Shown here one piece after another: positions 1 to 5,256 of a DNA stretch of 6,148 bases (within the stretch, counting starts at the first letter, position 1; each line of letters begins with the position of its first letter). The notes beneath the pieces are model-generated. The model searched no databases and was not told the origin of the DNA. It saw nothing but the letters and a program-made list of their open reading frames with translations. The translations under genes and the position numbers were made by a program. This stretch comes from Patescibacteria group bacterium (GTDB lineage Bacteria; Patescibacteriota; Minisyncoccia; Portnoybacterales; GWB1-42-6). The stretch spans positions 1 through 6,148 of the forward strand of contig JAHIST010000031.1 in the NCBI GenBank assembly GCA_018818145.1, in the 5' to 3' direction.

Positions 1-243
1 GAAATAAATTTGCATTTCCTGCCAGTCTTTCAGGCCGTCGTTGTCAGAATCTTTATTGGAATCATTGGGGTCGGGCTGGCAATTTTCAGCCGCGAAATTC
101 CCGCCGCTTAAAATAGCGTCAAGCTGGCTGGCTGTGCCGCGGCCGCTTTTTAAAACCAAATACCCGCCGATAAAAACGCCAAAAAGCAATATCAAAATTG
201 CCGCAATAACGCTGATTTTGTTTGAGCGTTTCTTGGTTTCCAT
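1..243 (-). CDS. Partial membrane-anchored protein with an Asp-rich (TSP3/EF-hand-like) motif
   Basis: This is the first 81 codons of a gene that runs off the left edge of the window. It reads from an ATG at 243-241 with no stop up to base 1. The N-terminus is basic (METKKRSNK). A hydrophobic segment of about 20 residues follows (residues ~10-31, ending IGGYLVLK), which fits an uncleaved signal anchor with the rest outside the membrane. After a short linker, residues ~64-80 read DSNKDSDNDGLKDWQEMQIY. This is the D-x-D-x-D-G-L-x-D-x-x-E pattern of thrombospondin type 3 or bacterial calcium-binding repeats, common in surface proteins of CPR bacteria. An AGGAAA at 258-253 lies 9 nt before the ATG and a promoter lies just upstream. 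The function is unknown and the C-terminal domain, which would define it, is missing. The reading frame is well supported; calcium binding is an inference from the motif. Confidence 0.75.
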   Translation of the reverse strand, partial: METKKRSNKISVIAAILILLFGVFIGGYLVLKSGRGTASQLDAILSGGNFAAENCQPDPNDSNKDSDNDGLKDWQEMQIYF

Positions 244-264
244 TGATTGAATTTTCCTGGTTAA

Positions 265-293
265 ATTATACTATATTTTTGCAGTCAAGACAA
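265..293 (-). promoter_or_regulatory. Sigma70-type promoter for the leftward partial gene
   Basis: On the minus strand a perfect -10 box TATAAT (270-265) is preceded by TTGTCT (293-288, 4 of 6 consensus bases) at a 17-nt spacing. The start of transcription would fall near 258, leaving a very short leader before the ATG at 243. A closer TTGACT at 288-283 is a better -35 by sequence, but its 12-nt spacing is too short. Confidence 0.5.
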
Positions 294-368
294 AATAAAA
301 AACTGCTTTATTTATCCACAGATGAGCAAAAAACTTTATTTTTACACTTTCAGATGCTATGCTTAAGA

Positions 369-495
369 AAAATCCTCCCTAGCTCTCCTTTACAAAAGGA
401 GGGGAACCCCATAATAACTCCTCCCTTTTAAAAAGGGAGGCCTGCCCCGTTAGATAAGCGGCGAGTCGCATCTAACGGGGCGAAGGAGGGATTTT
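369..495. repeat. Composite palindromic repeat in the divergent intergenic region
   Basis: The element has imperfect terminal inverted repeats: AAAATCCTCCCT at 369-380 against AGGAGGGATTTT at 484-495 (10 of 12 match). It is built of two units facing each other. The left unit carries a 7-bp hairpin (CTCCTTT 385-391, AAAGGAG 395-401). The right, inverted unit carries a 10-bp palindrome (420-429 with 431-440). Nested in the right unit is a perfect 12-bp stem GCCCCGTTAGAT (444-455) with ATCTAACGGGGC (470-481), whose 14-nt loop can pair further (GCG with CGC). The left unit has the same plan as the units inside rsmA (A-rich end, pyrimidine block, CTCCTTTACAAAAGGAG-type hairpin). It has no coding capacity of its own and looks like a non-autonomous, MITE-like or REP-like dispersed repeat. 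Confidence 0.8.
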
Positions 496-507
496 AAAAT
501 AGAAACA

Positions 508-1986
508 ATGAATAAATTATTTATCTTTATTGTTTTTATCGCCGGTTATCTCGTTATGTCTTTGGAGCTGTTGGGTTTTCGGATTTTAGCTCCTCATTTC
601 GGGAATTCAATTTATGTCTGGGGGTCGCTTATCGGTTTGGTTTTGGCCGCGCTGGCCGGCGGTTATTATTTTGGCGGCTGGCTGGCGGATAACAAAAGAG
701 CCGATATCGGGCTGATATTAAAATTGTATGGTACGGCGGCCTTATTTTTGCTATTTGATCTTTTTTCCTATCAAGCGATTTTAAAATGTCTAGGAGAAAA
801 GAGTATTATTTTGGGGTCTTTTCTGGCCGCCGCGGCGATTTTCTTAACACCAATGGTAGTTTTGGCCGCTGTTTCGCCGATTGTCATAAAAATTTTGTCG
901 GAGCAGGAAAAGACCGGCCGTTCAGCCGGACTGGTCTACGCCTGGGGAACAATAGGCAGTATTTTGGGAACATTTTTGACGGCTTTTATTCTGATTCCTT
1001 TTTTGGGCTCCCGGCTGACTTTTTATATTTGTTTTTTTCTGGCGCTGGTAATTATTGCTATTATTTTTATTTTGCGAGATTGGAAAAAAAGTTTTTTCGC
1101 AGTTTTGGTCCTGCTGATTTCTTTGTTTTCTTTGGTATCGGAAAAATTGCCCGCTAATGTGATATTGCAAACCGAGTCCGCCTACAATCAAATTCGTTTG
1201 GTTGATAAGGGAAAATTTATCGCTTTAACCCTAAATTCGCAACAATCAGAGCTGTCTCAGTCTGGCTACGTAAAAGAAGGGACGCTAATAGACCTTTCTT
1301 TAATTGATCTTTTTAATGTCGGGCTGCTGGTTGCGCCGGTAAAAGATTTGCTGGTTTTAGGAATGTCCGGAGGCGCTTCGGTCAGGCAATTTCAAGAATT
1401 TTTTCCTTCGGTGAATATTGATGCCGTGGAAATTGACCCAAAAATTATTGCTATCGCCAGAGATCGCTTTGGCGTTGAAGAAGGCAAAAATTTAAAAATT
1501 TTTGAAGCCGATGCCCGGCCATTTTTGGCGGCGAGCGATAAAAAATACGATATGATTGAAATTGATTTATTCCAGGGCAGTCCTTATATCCCGTTTTATG
1601 TTCTGACGCAGGAATTTTTTCAATCAGCAGCTTCTCGTTTAAATGAAAAAGGTTTGATAATGATGAACATCTATGCGCCCGGCAAAAAAGATATTTTAGC
1701 CCCTATTTTGGCGACCATGGGCTCCGTTTTCGCTTCGGTTTTCACAATACCAATCAATGACAATCAGGTAGTTTTGGCCACACGTTCGGAAACTAATTTG
1801 GGGCAAATAAAAGAGCAAATTCAAAAATATCAGACTGGCGTTTCTCCGAAATTAAAATTAGCTACGGATTACGCTCTAACTTTTTTGGAGGAGTATAAAA
1901 GCAACAAAAAAACTCCAATCTTTACGGACGACTGGGCGCCGGTGGAGCTGTTAACTTATCGGATGCTGAAAGGGTTGAAGCTATAA
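508..1986 (+). CDS. Fused membrane / spermidine-synthase-like protein
   Basis: This 492-residue protein has two parts. Residues ~1-211 are hydrophobic, with about six or seven membrane segments (for example ~4-25, 35-57, 140-165, 168-190, 195-211). They begin with the motif MSLELLGFRILAPHFG typical of fused MFS/spermidine synthase proteins. Residues ~218-490 form a Rossmann-fold domain: ESAYNQIR (223-230), the nucleotide-binding turn LGMSGGA (284-290), the acidic AVEIDP (306-311), EADARPFL (333-340), YDMIEIDLFQGSPYIP (347-362) and a conserved TDDWAPVE (473-480). In true spermidine synthase the IID-type strand leads into a DSSDP-like polyamine-binding loop. Here the loop is LFQGSPYIP, so the substrate is uncertain and no speD or other polyamine gene is nearby. 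The first ATG with an open frame is at 508. The only SD-like sequence, AAGGAGGG (483-490), is 17 nt away and belongs to the upstream repeat. A weak extended -10 (TGCTATGCT, 355-363) may start its mRNA. Fold assignment is firm; activity is not. Confidence 0.88.
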   Translation: MNKLFIFIVFIAGYLVMSLELLGFRILAPHFGNSIYVWGSLIGLVLAALAGGYYFGGWLADNKRADIGLILKLYGTAALFLLFDLFSYQAILKCLGEKSIILGSFLAAAAIFLTPMVVLAAVSPIVIKILSEQEKTGRSAGLVYAWGTIGSILGTFLTAFILIPFLGSRLTFYICFFLALVIIAIIFILRDWKKSFFAVLVLLISLFSLVSEKLPANVILQTESAYNQIRLVDKGKFIALTLNSQQSELSQSGYVKEGTLIDLSLIDLFNVGLLVAPVKDLLVLGMSGGASVRQFQEFFPSVNIDAVEIDPKIIAIARDRFGVEEGKNLKIFEADARPFLAASDKKYDMIEIDLFQGSPYIPFYVLTQEFFQSAASRLNEKGLIMMNIYAPGKKDILAPILATMGSVFASVFTIPINDNQVVLATRSETNLGQIKEQIQKYQTGVSPKLKLATDYALTFLEEYKSNKKTPIFTDDWAPVELLTYRMLKGLKL

Positions 1987-2002
1987 ACTTATTTATCGTT
2001 TT

Positions 2003-3055
2003 TTATTTATTCTGGCGACGTGCCACGTCGCCAGAGAAGCTAGGATAAAAAGCATCAGTTAGTTTTGTCCAATCCGCCACGTTTAAGGTTTCGGCCCGCT
2101 GCTCTGGAGCGAGGCCTGCCTGCCGGACAGGCAGGCCGATTTTTTTTAGAGTGGCGGAAATTTTAGCGCGGTCAATTTTTAGTCCCTGGCTTAAATTATT
2201 GATTAATTGTTTGCGCGGATGGGCGAAGCCGGCGCGGACAACTTTGAAAAATTTATCTGCCCCCTCCTTTACAAAAGGAGGGCTGGGCCCGCCTGCCGGC
2301 GAGGCAGGGAGGATTTTGTTTTGTTCTAAATCCCCCCTAACCCCCTTTTTACAAAGGGGGGAAGAGTGCGGTGTTATGCGGATTATTGCCGAGTCAACTT
2401 TGGGCCGCGGCCAAAAAGAATTTTTTGAAACGTAAGAAACTATTTTGGGTTGGGCATAAAATTGAACTGAAACCGCCAGCAATGACATTTTGGGTGGCGC
2501 GGCACAAATTCTTTGCGCGACTTCTTTTTGAATCATTAAAATCATTTCTTGCGGCGGATTATTAGATTCTAAAAATTTTCTGATGAGATGAGAGGTTAGA
2601 TAATACGGAATATTCGCAACGACTTTATAGCGATTATTTCCCTTCTTTGGCAAAAGAGGGTTGGGCCCGCCTGCCGGCGAGGCAGGGAGGATTTTGTTTT
2701 GTTCTAAATCCCCCTTAATCCCCCTTTTACAAAGGGGGAGACCAAGGGGCAGGATTTTCAAAATATCACCAAAAATAATTTGGACGTTGTCTGATTTGCT
2801 AAATTTTTCTTCCAGAATCTCCGCCATTCTTTTGTCTTTTTCCACCGCGATAACTTGGCCGGCGCGCTCGGCGAGCGCTTCTGTCAAAACTCCCAGTCCC
2901 GGCCCGATTTCCAAAACAATATCGTCTTTTGATAAATCTGCCGCCGCGATAATTTTTTTCAGGACAGAGCGGTCAATCAAAAAATTCTGACCCAGGAGTT
3001 TATTGGGACGTAAGCCATATTTTTGTAAAATAATTTTTAATTCGTTTTTAGACAT
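2003..3055 (-). CDS. rsmA: 16S rRNA adenine(1518/1519)-N6-dimethyltransferase RsmA (KsgA) carrying in-frame repeat insertions
   Basis: RsmA uses S-adenosylmethionine to dimethylate two adjacent adenines in the 3' terminal hairpin of 16S rRNA late in 30S assembly. Family motifs are present in order: LGQNFL (21-26), EIGPGLG (49-55, SAM binding), VEKD (71-74), FGDIL (95-99), catalytic NIPYY (148-152) and FWPRPKVDSA (214-223), followed by the C-terminal helical domain (AGFAHPRKQLINNL, ~275-288). The protein is 350 residues against about 260-275 for the family. The surplus is repeat-derived: residues ~106-140, ~232-265, ~307-315 and the tail ~339-350. Each falls in a linker between motifs, so the enzyme is probably active. 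The ATG at 3055 has a stop in frame just upstream (3068-3070), fixing it as the first ATG. No good SD is visible. It lies 155 bp downstream of uvrD on the same strand and converges on the + strand gene with a 16-bp gap. Confidence 0.93.
   Translation of the reverse strand: MSKNELKIILQKYGLRPNKLLGQNFLIDRSVLKKIIAAADLSKDDIVLEIGPGLGVLTEALAERAGQVIAVEKDKRMAEILEEKFSKSDNVQIIFGDILKILPLGLPLCKRGIKGDLEQNKILPASPAGGPNPLLPKKGNNRYKVVANIPYYLTSHLIRKFLESNNPPQEMILMIQKEVAQRICAAPPKMSLLAVSVQFYAQPKIVSYVSKNSFWPRPKVDSAIIRITPHSSPLCKKGVRGDLEQNKILPASPAGGPSPPFVKEGADKFFKVVRAGFAHPRKQLINNLSQGLKIDRAKISATLKKIGLPVRQAGLAPEQRAETLNVADWTKLTDAFYPSFSGDVARRQNK
2011..2035. repeat. 25-bp perfect palindrome forming the 3' end of rsmA
   Basis: TCTGGCGACGTG (2011-2022) and CACGTCGCCAGA (2024-2035) are exact reverse complements around a single base. 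It lies between the convergent genes but inside rsmA, where it encodes SGDVARRQ just before the stop at 2003-2005. It is not followed by a T-tract in either direction, so it is a poor intrinsic terminator by itself, although it could slow RNA decay or help separate the two transcripts. It looks like another short dispersed palindrome inserted at the end of the gene. Confidence 0.75.
2113..2137. repeat. Short GC-rich palindrome inserted in frame in rsmA (GLPVRQAGL)
   Basis: GGCCTGCCTG (2113-2122) pairs with CAGGCAGGCC (2128-2137) across the 5-nt loop CCGGA. In rsmA it encodes residues ~307-315 (GLPVRQAGL). Removing seven residues restores the family-like run KKIGLAPEQRAE, matching the MGIDPAMRAE region of E. 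coli KsgA. A smaller palindrome of the same style (CCTGCC, 5-nt loop GGCGA, GGCAGG) sits inside both longer rsmA insertions. Confidence 0.75.
2113..2147 (+). terminator. Possible intrinsic terminator for the rightward membrane/spermidine-synthase-like gene
   Basis: Read on the plus strand, the 10-bp GC-rich hairpin at 2113-2137 is followed after two bases by eight T residues (2140-2147). This has the form of a Rho-independent terminator. It lies about 130 nt past the stop of the gene ending at 1986, inside and antisense to rsmA, where the T-tract corresponds to two Lys codons. No better terminator is visible in the 16 bp between the two genes. The structure is clear; the function is inferred. 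Confidence 0.4.
2261..2361. repeat. Long composite palindromic repeat, copy A, in frame in rsmA
   Basis: This ~101-bp element has three hairpins: CCCTCCTTT/AAAGGAGGG (2262-2270 with 2274-2282), CCTGCC/GGCAGG (2292-2297 with 2303-2308) and CCCCCTTT/AAAGGGGG (2341-2348 with 2353-2360). It can be read as two units, each of the form AAATCCYCCC plus hairpin, lying head to head around the spacer GTTTTGTTCT, with the small palindrome nested in one of them. In rsmA it encodes residues ~232-265 (SPLCKKG to FVKEG). It sits in the linker after VDSAIIRITPH, between the Rossmann domain and the C-terminal helical domain. It shares an identical 53-nt core (2284-2336) with copy B. Confidence 0.88.
2638..2739. 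repeat. Long composite palindromic repeat, copy B, in frame in rsmA
   Basis: This is the second copy in the same orientation as copy A. The core 2662-2714 is identical over 53 nt to 2284-2336. The CCCCCTTT/AAAGGGGG hairpin (2720-2727 with 2731-2738) and the CCTGCC/GGCAGG hairpin (2670-2675 with 2681-2686) are kept, but the hairpin at the 2640-2660 end is degraded. It encodes residues ~106-140 (LPLCKRG to KKGN), between the GDIL acidic motif and the catalytic NIPY motif. Subtracting it leaves a spacing close to that of E. coli KsgA. Both copies use the same translation frame of the repeat; the other two frames on that strand have stops (TAG, TAA). Confidence 0.88.
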
Positions 3056-3082
3056 TTCGTAGTCTTTTCAAATTCCCTGAAT

Positions 3083-3209
3083 AAATCCAAATATCAAAAT
3101 CAAAATTTCAAATTAAGCTCAAAGCCTAAAATAAAAAGGATGGCCCAAGTTATTTAGTCATTTGGATTTGGGATTTGATTTGGCATTTGAACTTTGAAAA
3201 TTTGACATT
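3083..3209. repeat. AT-rich imperfect inverted repeat between uvrD and rsmA
   Basis: Almost the whole gap between the two genes is built of short words such as CAAAT/ATTTG. The left arm (3083-3130, beginning AAATCCAAATATCAAAATC) is roughly the reverse complement of the right arm (3160-3209, containing TTTGGATTTGGGATTTG and GGCATTTGAACTTTG), around a centre of about 30 nt. It differs in base composition and sequence from the GC-rich repeats in rsmA, so it is a second repeat family or a degenerate low-complexity spacer. I see no convincing promoter or terminator in it. Confidence 0.55.
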
Positions 3210-3210
3210 T

Positions 3211-5148
3211 TCAGAAAGGCATTTCTGTTTCATTATCGTTTTCTTTTCCGAAATTAATATATTCAGCCAAATGTTTCGGTATATCGTCTAAAAATCTTGA
3301 CGGCGGATTAACCATAGTGGCGCCGTACAGCTGGCGGCTGCGGCTGGTAACCAAATAGAGTTTTTGTTTGGCGCGTGTTACGCCGACATAGCACAGCCGC
3401 CGCTCCTCTTCCATTTGCCAGGCGTCAATCAGGCTTCGGGAATGAGGGAAAATCCCCTCTTCGCAGCCGATGATAAAAACTACGGGAAATTCCAATCCTT
3501 TGGCGCAGTGCAGAGTCATTAAATTAACCAGATCTTTGTTGGTCTCAACCTCGTCGTGGTTGCTCATCAGCGCGACTTCTTCCAAAAAAGTCGGCAGAGC
3601 CTCTCCTGGCGGCAGGACGTCATATTTTTTGGTGACCGAAAAAAGCTCTTTGATATTTTCCCAGCGTTCCTCTCCTTCGGGCGAACGGTCCTTTATGAAA
3701 TTTTCGTAGCCGGTTTTTTCAATAATCAGTTTCAGCAGCTTGCTTAAGGTTAAGGTTCGGGCGGCTTGGCGCAGATTCTCAATTAAAGAAGAAAAATTAT
3801 TCCAGGCCTGAAGCCGCCGCGGCGTCAGGCTGGCGATTTGTGATTCGCGGCCATTTGTCAAAAATTCGCGGCTGTCGGCGTTTTTTCCAAAGCCGCGCGC
3901 GGGCGTGTTGATAATGCGTTCCAGCGAAATTAAATCTTGGGGATTTTGGATAAAGCGCAAATAGCCGATTAAATCTTTAATCTCTTTTCTCTCATAGAAT
4001 TTTAATGTGCCGATAACTTTGTAGGGAAAGCCGGCTTTCAGAAAAACTTCTTCAATTGCCCGCGACTGCGCGTTGGTCCGGTAAAGCACGGTGAAATCGC
4101 GCAGATTAAAATCTGGCTGCCCCCTTTTTATTTTAATAATTTCATTTATTACAAAGCTTCCCTCTTCTTTTTCGTCGCGCGCGCCAAAAACGGTAATAGG
4201 CAGGCCGGACTGGTTTTGGGTCCACAGTTTTTTGTCTTTGCGAAATTTATTTTTAACAATGATGTTTTGGGCTGCGTCTAAAATATTTTGGGTGGAGCGG
4301 TAATTTTGTTCCAATAAAATTACCTTTGCCTCCGGATAGTCTTTTTCAAAATTCAGGATATTGCGGAAGTCGGCGCCCCGCCAGGAATAAATGCTTTGGG
4401 CTTCGTCGCCGATGACAAAAAGGTTGCGGTACTTTTGCGCCAGCAGATTAATTAGAACATACTGGGCGTGGTTGGTGTCTTGATATTCGTCAACTAAGAT
4501 ATATTTAAATTTTTCCTGATATTTTTTCAGCGTTTCCGGATTATTTTTAAAAAGGAGGACGGTCAGCATCAGCAAATCGTCAAAATCCAGCGCTTGATTT
4601 TTTTTGAGCTGCTGCTGGTAGAGAGAATAAATTTTAGCCGCGGTTTGAGGAAAAAAATCCAGCGCTTGGCTGCCAAATGTCGTTTCGTCAACCAGCTCGC
4701 TTTTTGCCTGCGAGATGGCGTCCTGAATTGAATTAGGGTTAAATTGTTCCTCGGAAATTTCCAGGTCCTTCATCGAGCGCTTTATTAAATTCAGGCTGTC
4801 TTTGTCGTCGCAGATGTTAAAATCGTGGCTGTAGCCGATTTTGGCCGCCTCGCTTCTTAAAATTTTGGCGCAGACAGCGTGAAAAGTGCCGATAACGGGG
4901 AATTTAAAATCGCGTTTGGCTTGGAGCGTTATCAGCCGCTTGATTCTTATTTTCATTTCTTCGGCCGCCTTGTTGGTGAATGTCACAGCCAAAATGTTTT
5001 CTGCTGGTATCCCCTGCTCAATCAAATAAGCCACGCGGTGCGTCAAAACGCGGGTTTTGCCAGACCCCGGTCCGGCAATAATTAAAACCGGACCATCAAT
5101 GGTGGTCACGGCTTCTATTTGTTTTTGATTAAGATTTTTTAAAATCAT
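3211..5148 (-). CDS. uvrD: UvrD/PcrA-type ATP-dependent 3'-5' DNA helicase (SF1A)
   Basis: The protein unwinds DNA with ATP in excision and mismatch repair and clears stalled intermediates, acting in the cytoplasm. SF1A motifs occur in order over 645 residues: Q motif (NQKQ, 7-10), Walker A AGPGSGKT (25-32), Ia TFTNKAA (56-62), Ib GTFHAVCAKIL (87-97), II VDEYQDT (219-225), III GDEAQSIYSWRGAD (247-260), IV EQNYRST (280-286), V NLMTLHCAKGLEFP (542-555) and VI EERRLCYVGVTRAK (581-594). It is shorter than the ~720-residue E. coli and Bacillus proteins, ending soon after motif VI and lacking the usual C-terminal extension. The ATG at 5148 gives the standard spacing to the Q motif. AAGG immediately before it is too close to be a normal SD. 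The stop is TGA. Residues ~423-440 (DSREFLTNGRES) look repeat-derived. The choice between UvrD, PcrA and Rep cannot be settled by eye. Confidence 0.93.
   Translation of the reverse strand: MILKNLNQKQIEAVTTIDGPVLIIAGPGSGKTRVLTHRVAYLIEQGIPAENILAVTFTNKAAEEMKIRIKRLITLQAKRDFKFPVIGTFHAVCAKILRSEAAKIGYSHDFNICDDKDSLNLIKRSMKDLEISEEQFNPNSIQDAISQAKSELVDETTFGSQALDFFPQTAAKIYSLYQQQLKKNQALDFDDLLMLTVLLFKNNPETLKKYQEKFKYILVDEYQDTNHAQYVLINLLAQKYRNLFVIGDEAQSIYSWRGADFRNILNFEKDYPEAKVILLEQNYRSTQNILDAAQNIIVKNKFRKDKKLWTQNQSGLPITVFGARDEKEEGSFVINEIIKIKRGQPDFNLRDFTVLYRTNAQSRAIEEVFLKAGFPYKVIGTLKFYERKEIKDLIGYLRFIQNPQDLISLERIINTPARGFGKNADSREFLTNGRESQIASLTPRRLQAWNNFSSLIENLRQAARTLTLSKLLKLIIEKTGYENFIKDRSPEGEERWENIKELFSVTKKYDVLPPGEALPTFLEEVALMSNHDEVETNKDLVNLMTLHCAKGLEFPVVFIIGCEEGIFPHSRSLIDAWQMEEERRLCYVGVTRAKQKLYLVTSRSRQLYGATMVNPPSRFLDDIPKHLAEYINFGKENDNETEMPF
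3836..3872. repeat. Two imperfect direct units inside uvrD
   Basis: ATTTGT-GATTCGCGGC (3836-3851) and ATTTGT-CAAAAATTCGCGGC (3853-3872) are adjacent direct copies sharing ATTTGT and ATTCGCGGC. They encode the SREFLTNGRESQI part of the helicase, just after the conserved RGFG turn. There, other UvrD/PcrA proteins have a variable helix and loop before the LxxRxxxAWxxF stretch. Nothing else in the gene looks like this; it may be a small inserted repeat, or a chance duplication. Confidence 0.4.
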
Positions 5149-5191
5149 ACCTTAAGCAGTATACCTGAAAAATTACAAATTTTAAAGCGCA

Positions 5192-5220
5192 TGTAGAGTT
5201 AACACCATAAGGTGACACTT
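5192..5220 (+). repeat. IS left terminal inverted repeat (IRL)
   Basis: The sequence begins TGTAGAGTTAACA and ends GGTGACACTT. Against the reverse complement of 6120-6148 it matches TGTA, AGTTAACA, GGT and ACACT in register (about 21 of 29 positions). It also supplies the -35-like TTAACA of the transposase promoter. Confidence 0.75.
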
Positions 5221-5228
5221 GGTATAGT
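5199..5228 (+). promoter_or_regulatory. Likely transposase promoter overlapping IRL
   Basis: TTAACA (5199-5204) is followed after 18 nt by TATAGT (5223-5228), which is preceded by TGG, an extended -10. The ATG at 5257 would follow a very short leader with no SD. Transposase bound to the left end would cover this promoter, giving a simple autoregulation; that is an inference. Confidence 0.4.
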
Positions 5229-5256
5229 TAAGGGTAACACCTGTTAACTATTAACT

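Noticed and set aside
312..320. Perfect DnaA box TTATCCACA, suggesting a replication origin
   Set aside because: Only one copy was seen, without clustered boxes, an unwinding region, or dnaA/dnaN nearby. A single chance match in AT-rich intergenic DNA is plausible.
369..495. Repeats in the intergenic region as a CRISPR array or riboswitch
   Set aside because: The units are palindromic and not regularly spaced by unique spacers, and similar units recur inside rsmA, which fits a dispersed repeat and not an array or a ligand-binding leader.
2011..2035. Bidirectional intrinsic terminator between the convergent genes
   Set aside because: The palindrome is strong, but neither side is followed by a T-tract in its direction of transcription; the T-rich stretch lies before it on the plus strand.
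2332..2361. G-quadruplex on the minus strand (GGGGGTTAGGGGGG)
   Set aside because: Only two long G runs are close together, and the segment pairs better as a C/G hairpin with the adjacent CCCCC run.
2151..2435. Plus-strand open frame opposite rsmA
   Set aside because: It is antisense to a clear rsmA frame and stays open largely because the palindromic repeat is readable on both strands; it has no family-like sequence or start signal.
2661..2990. Second plus-strand open frame opposite rsmA containing the repeat peptide GPPAGEAG
   Set aside because: Same reason: a shadow of rsmA running through repeat copy B, with no domain resemblance.
2003..3055. rsmA as a pseudogene because of its extra length and repeats
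   Set aside because: The frame is uninterrupted and all the recognisable catalytic and SAM-binding motifs are intact and in order, with the extra sequence lying between them.
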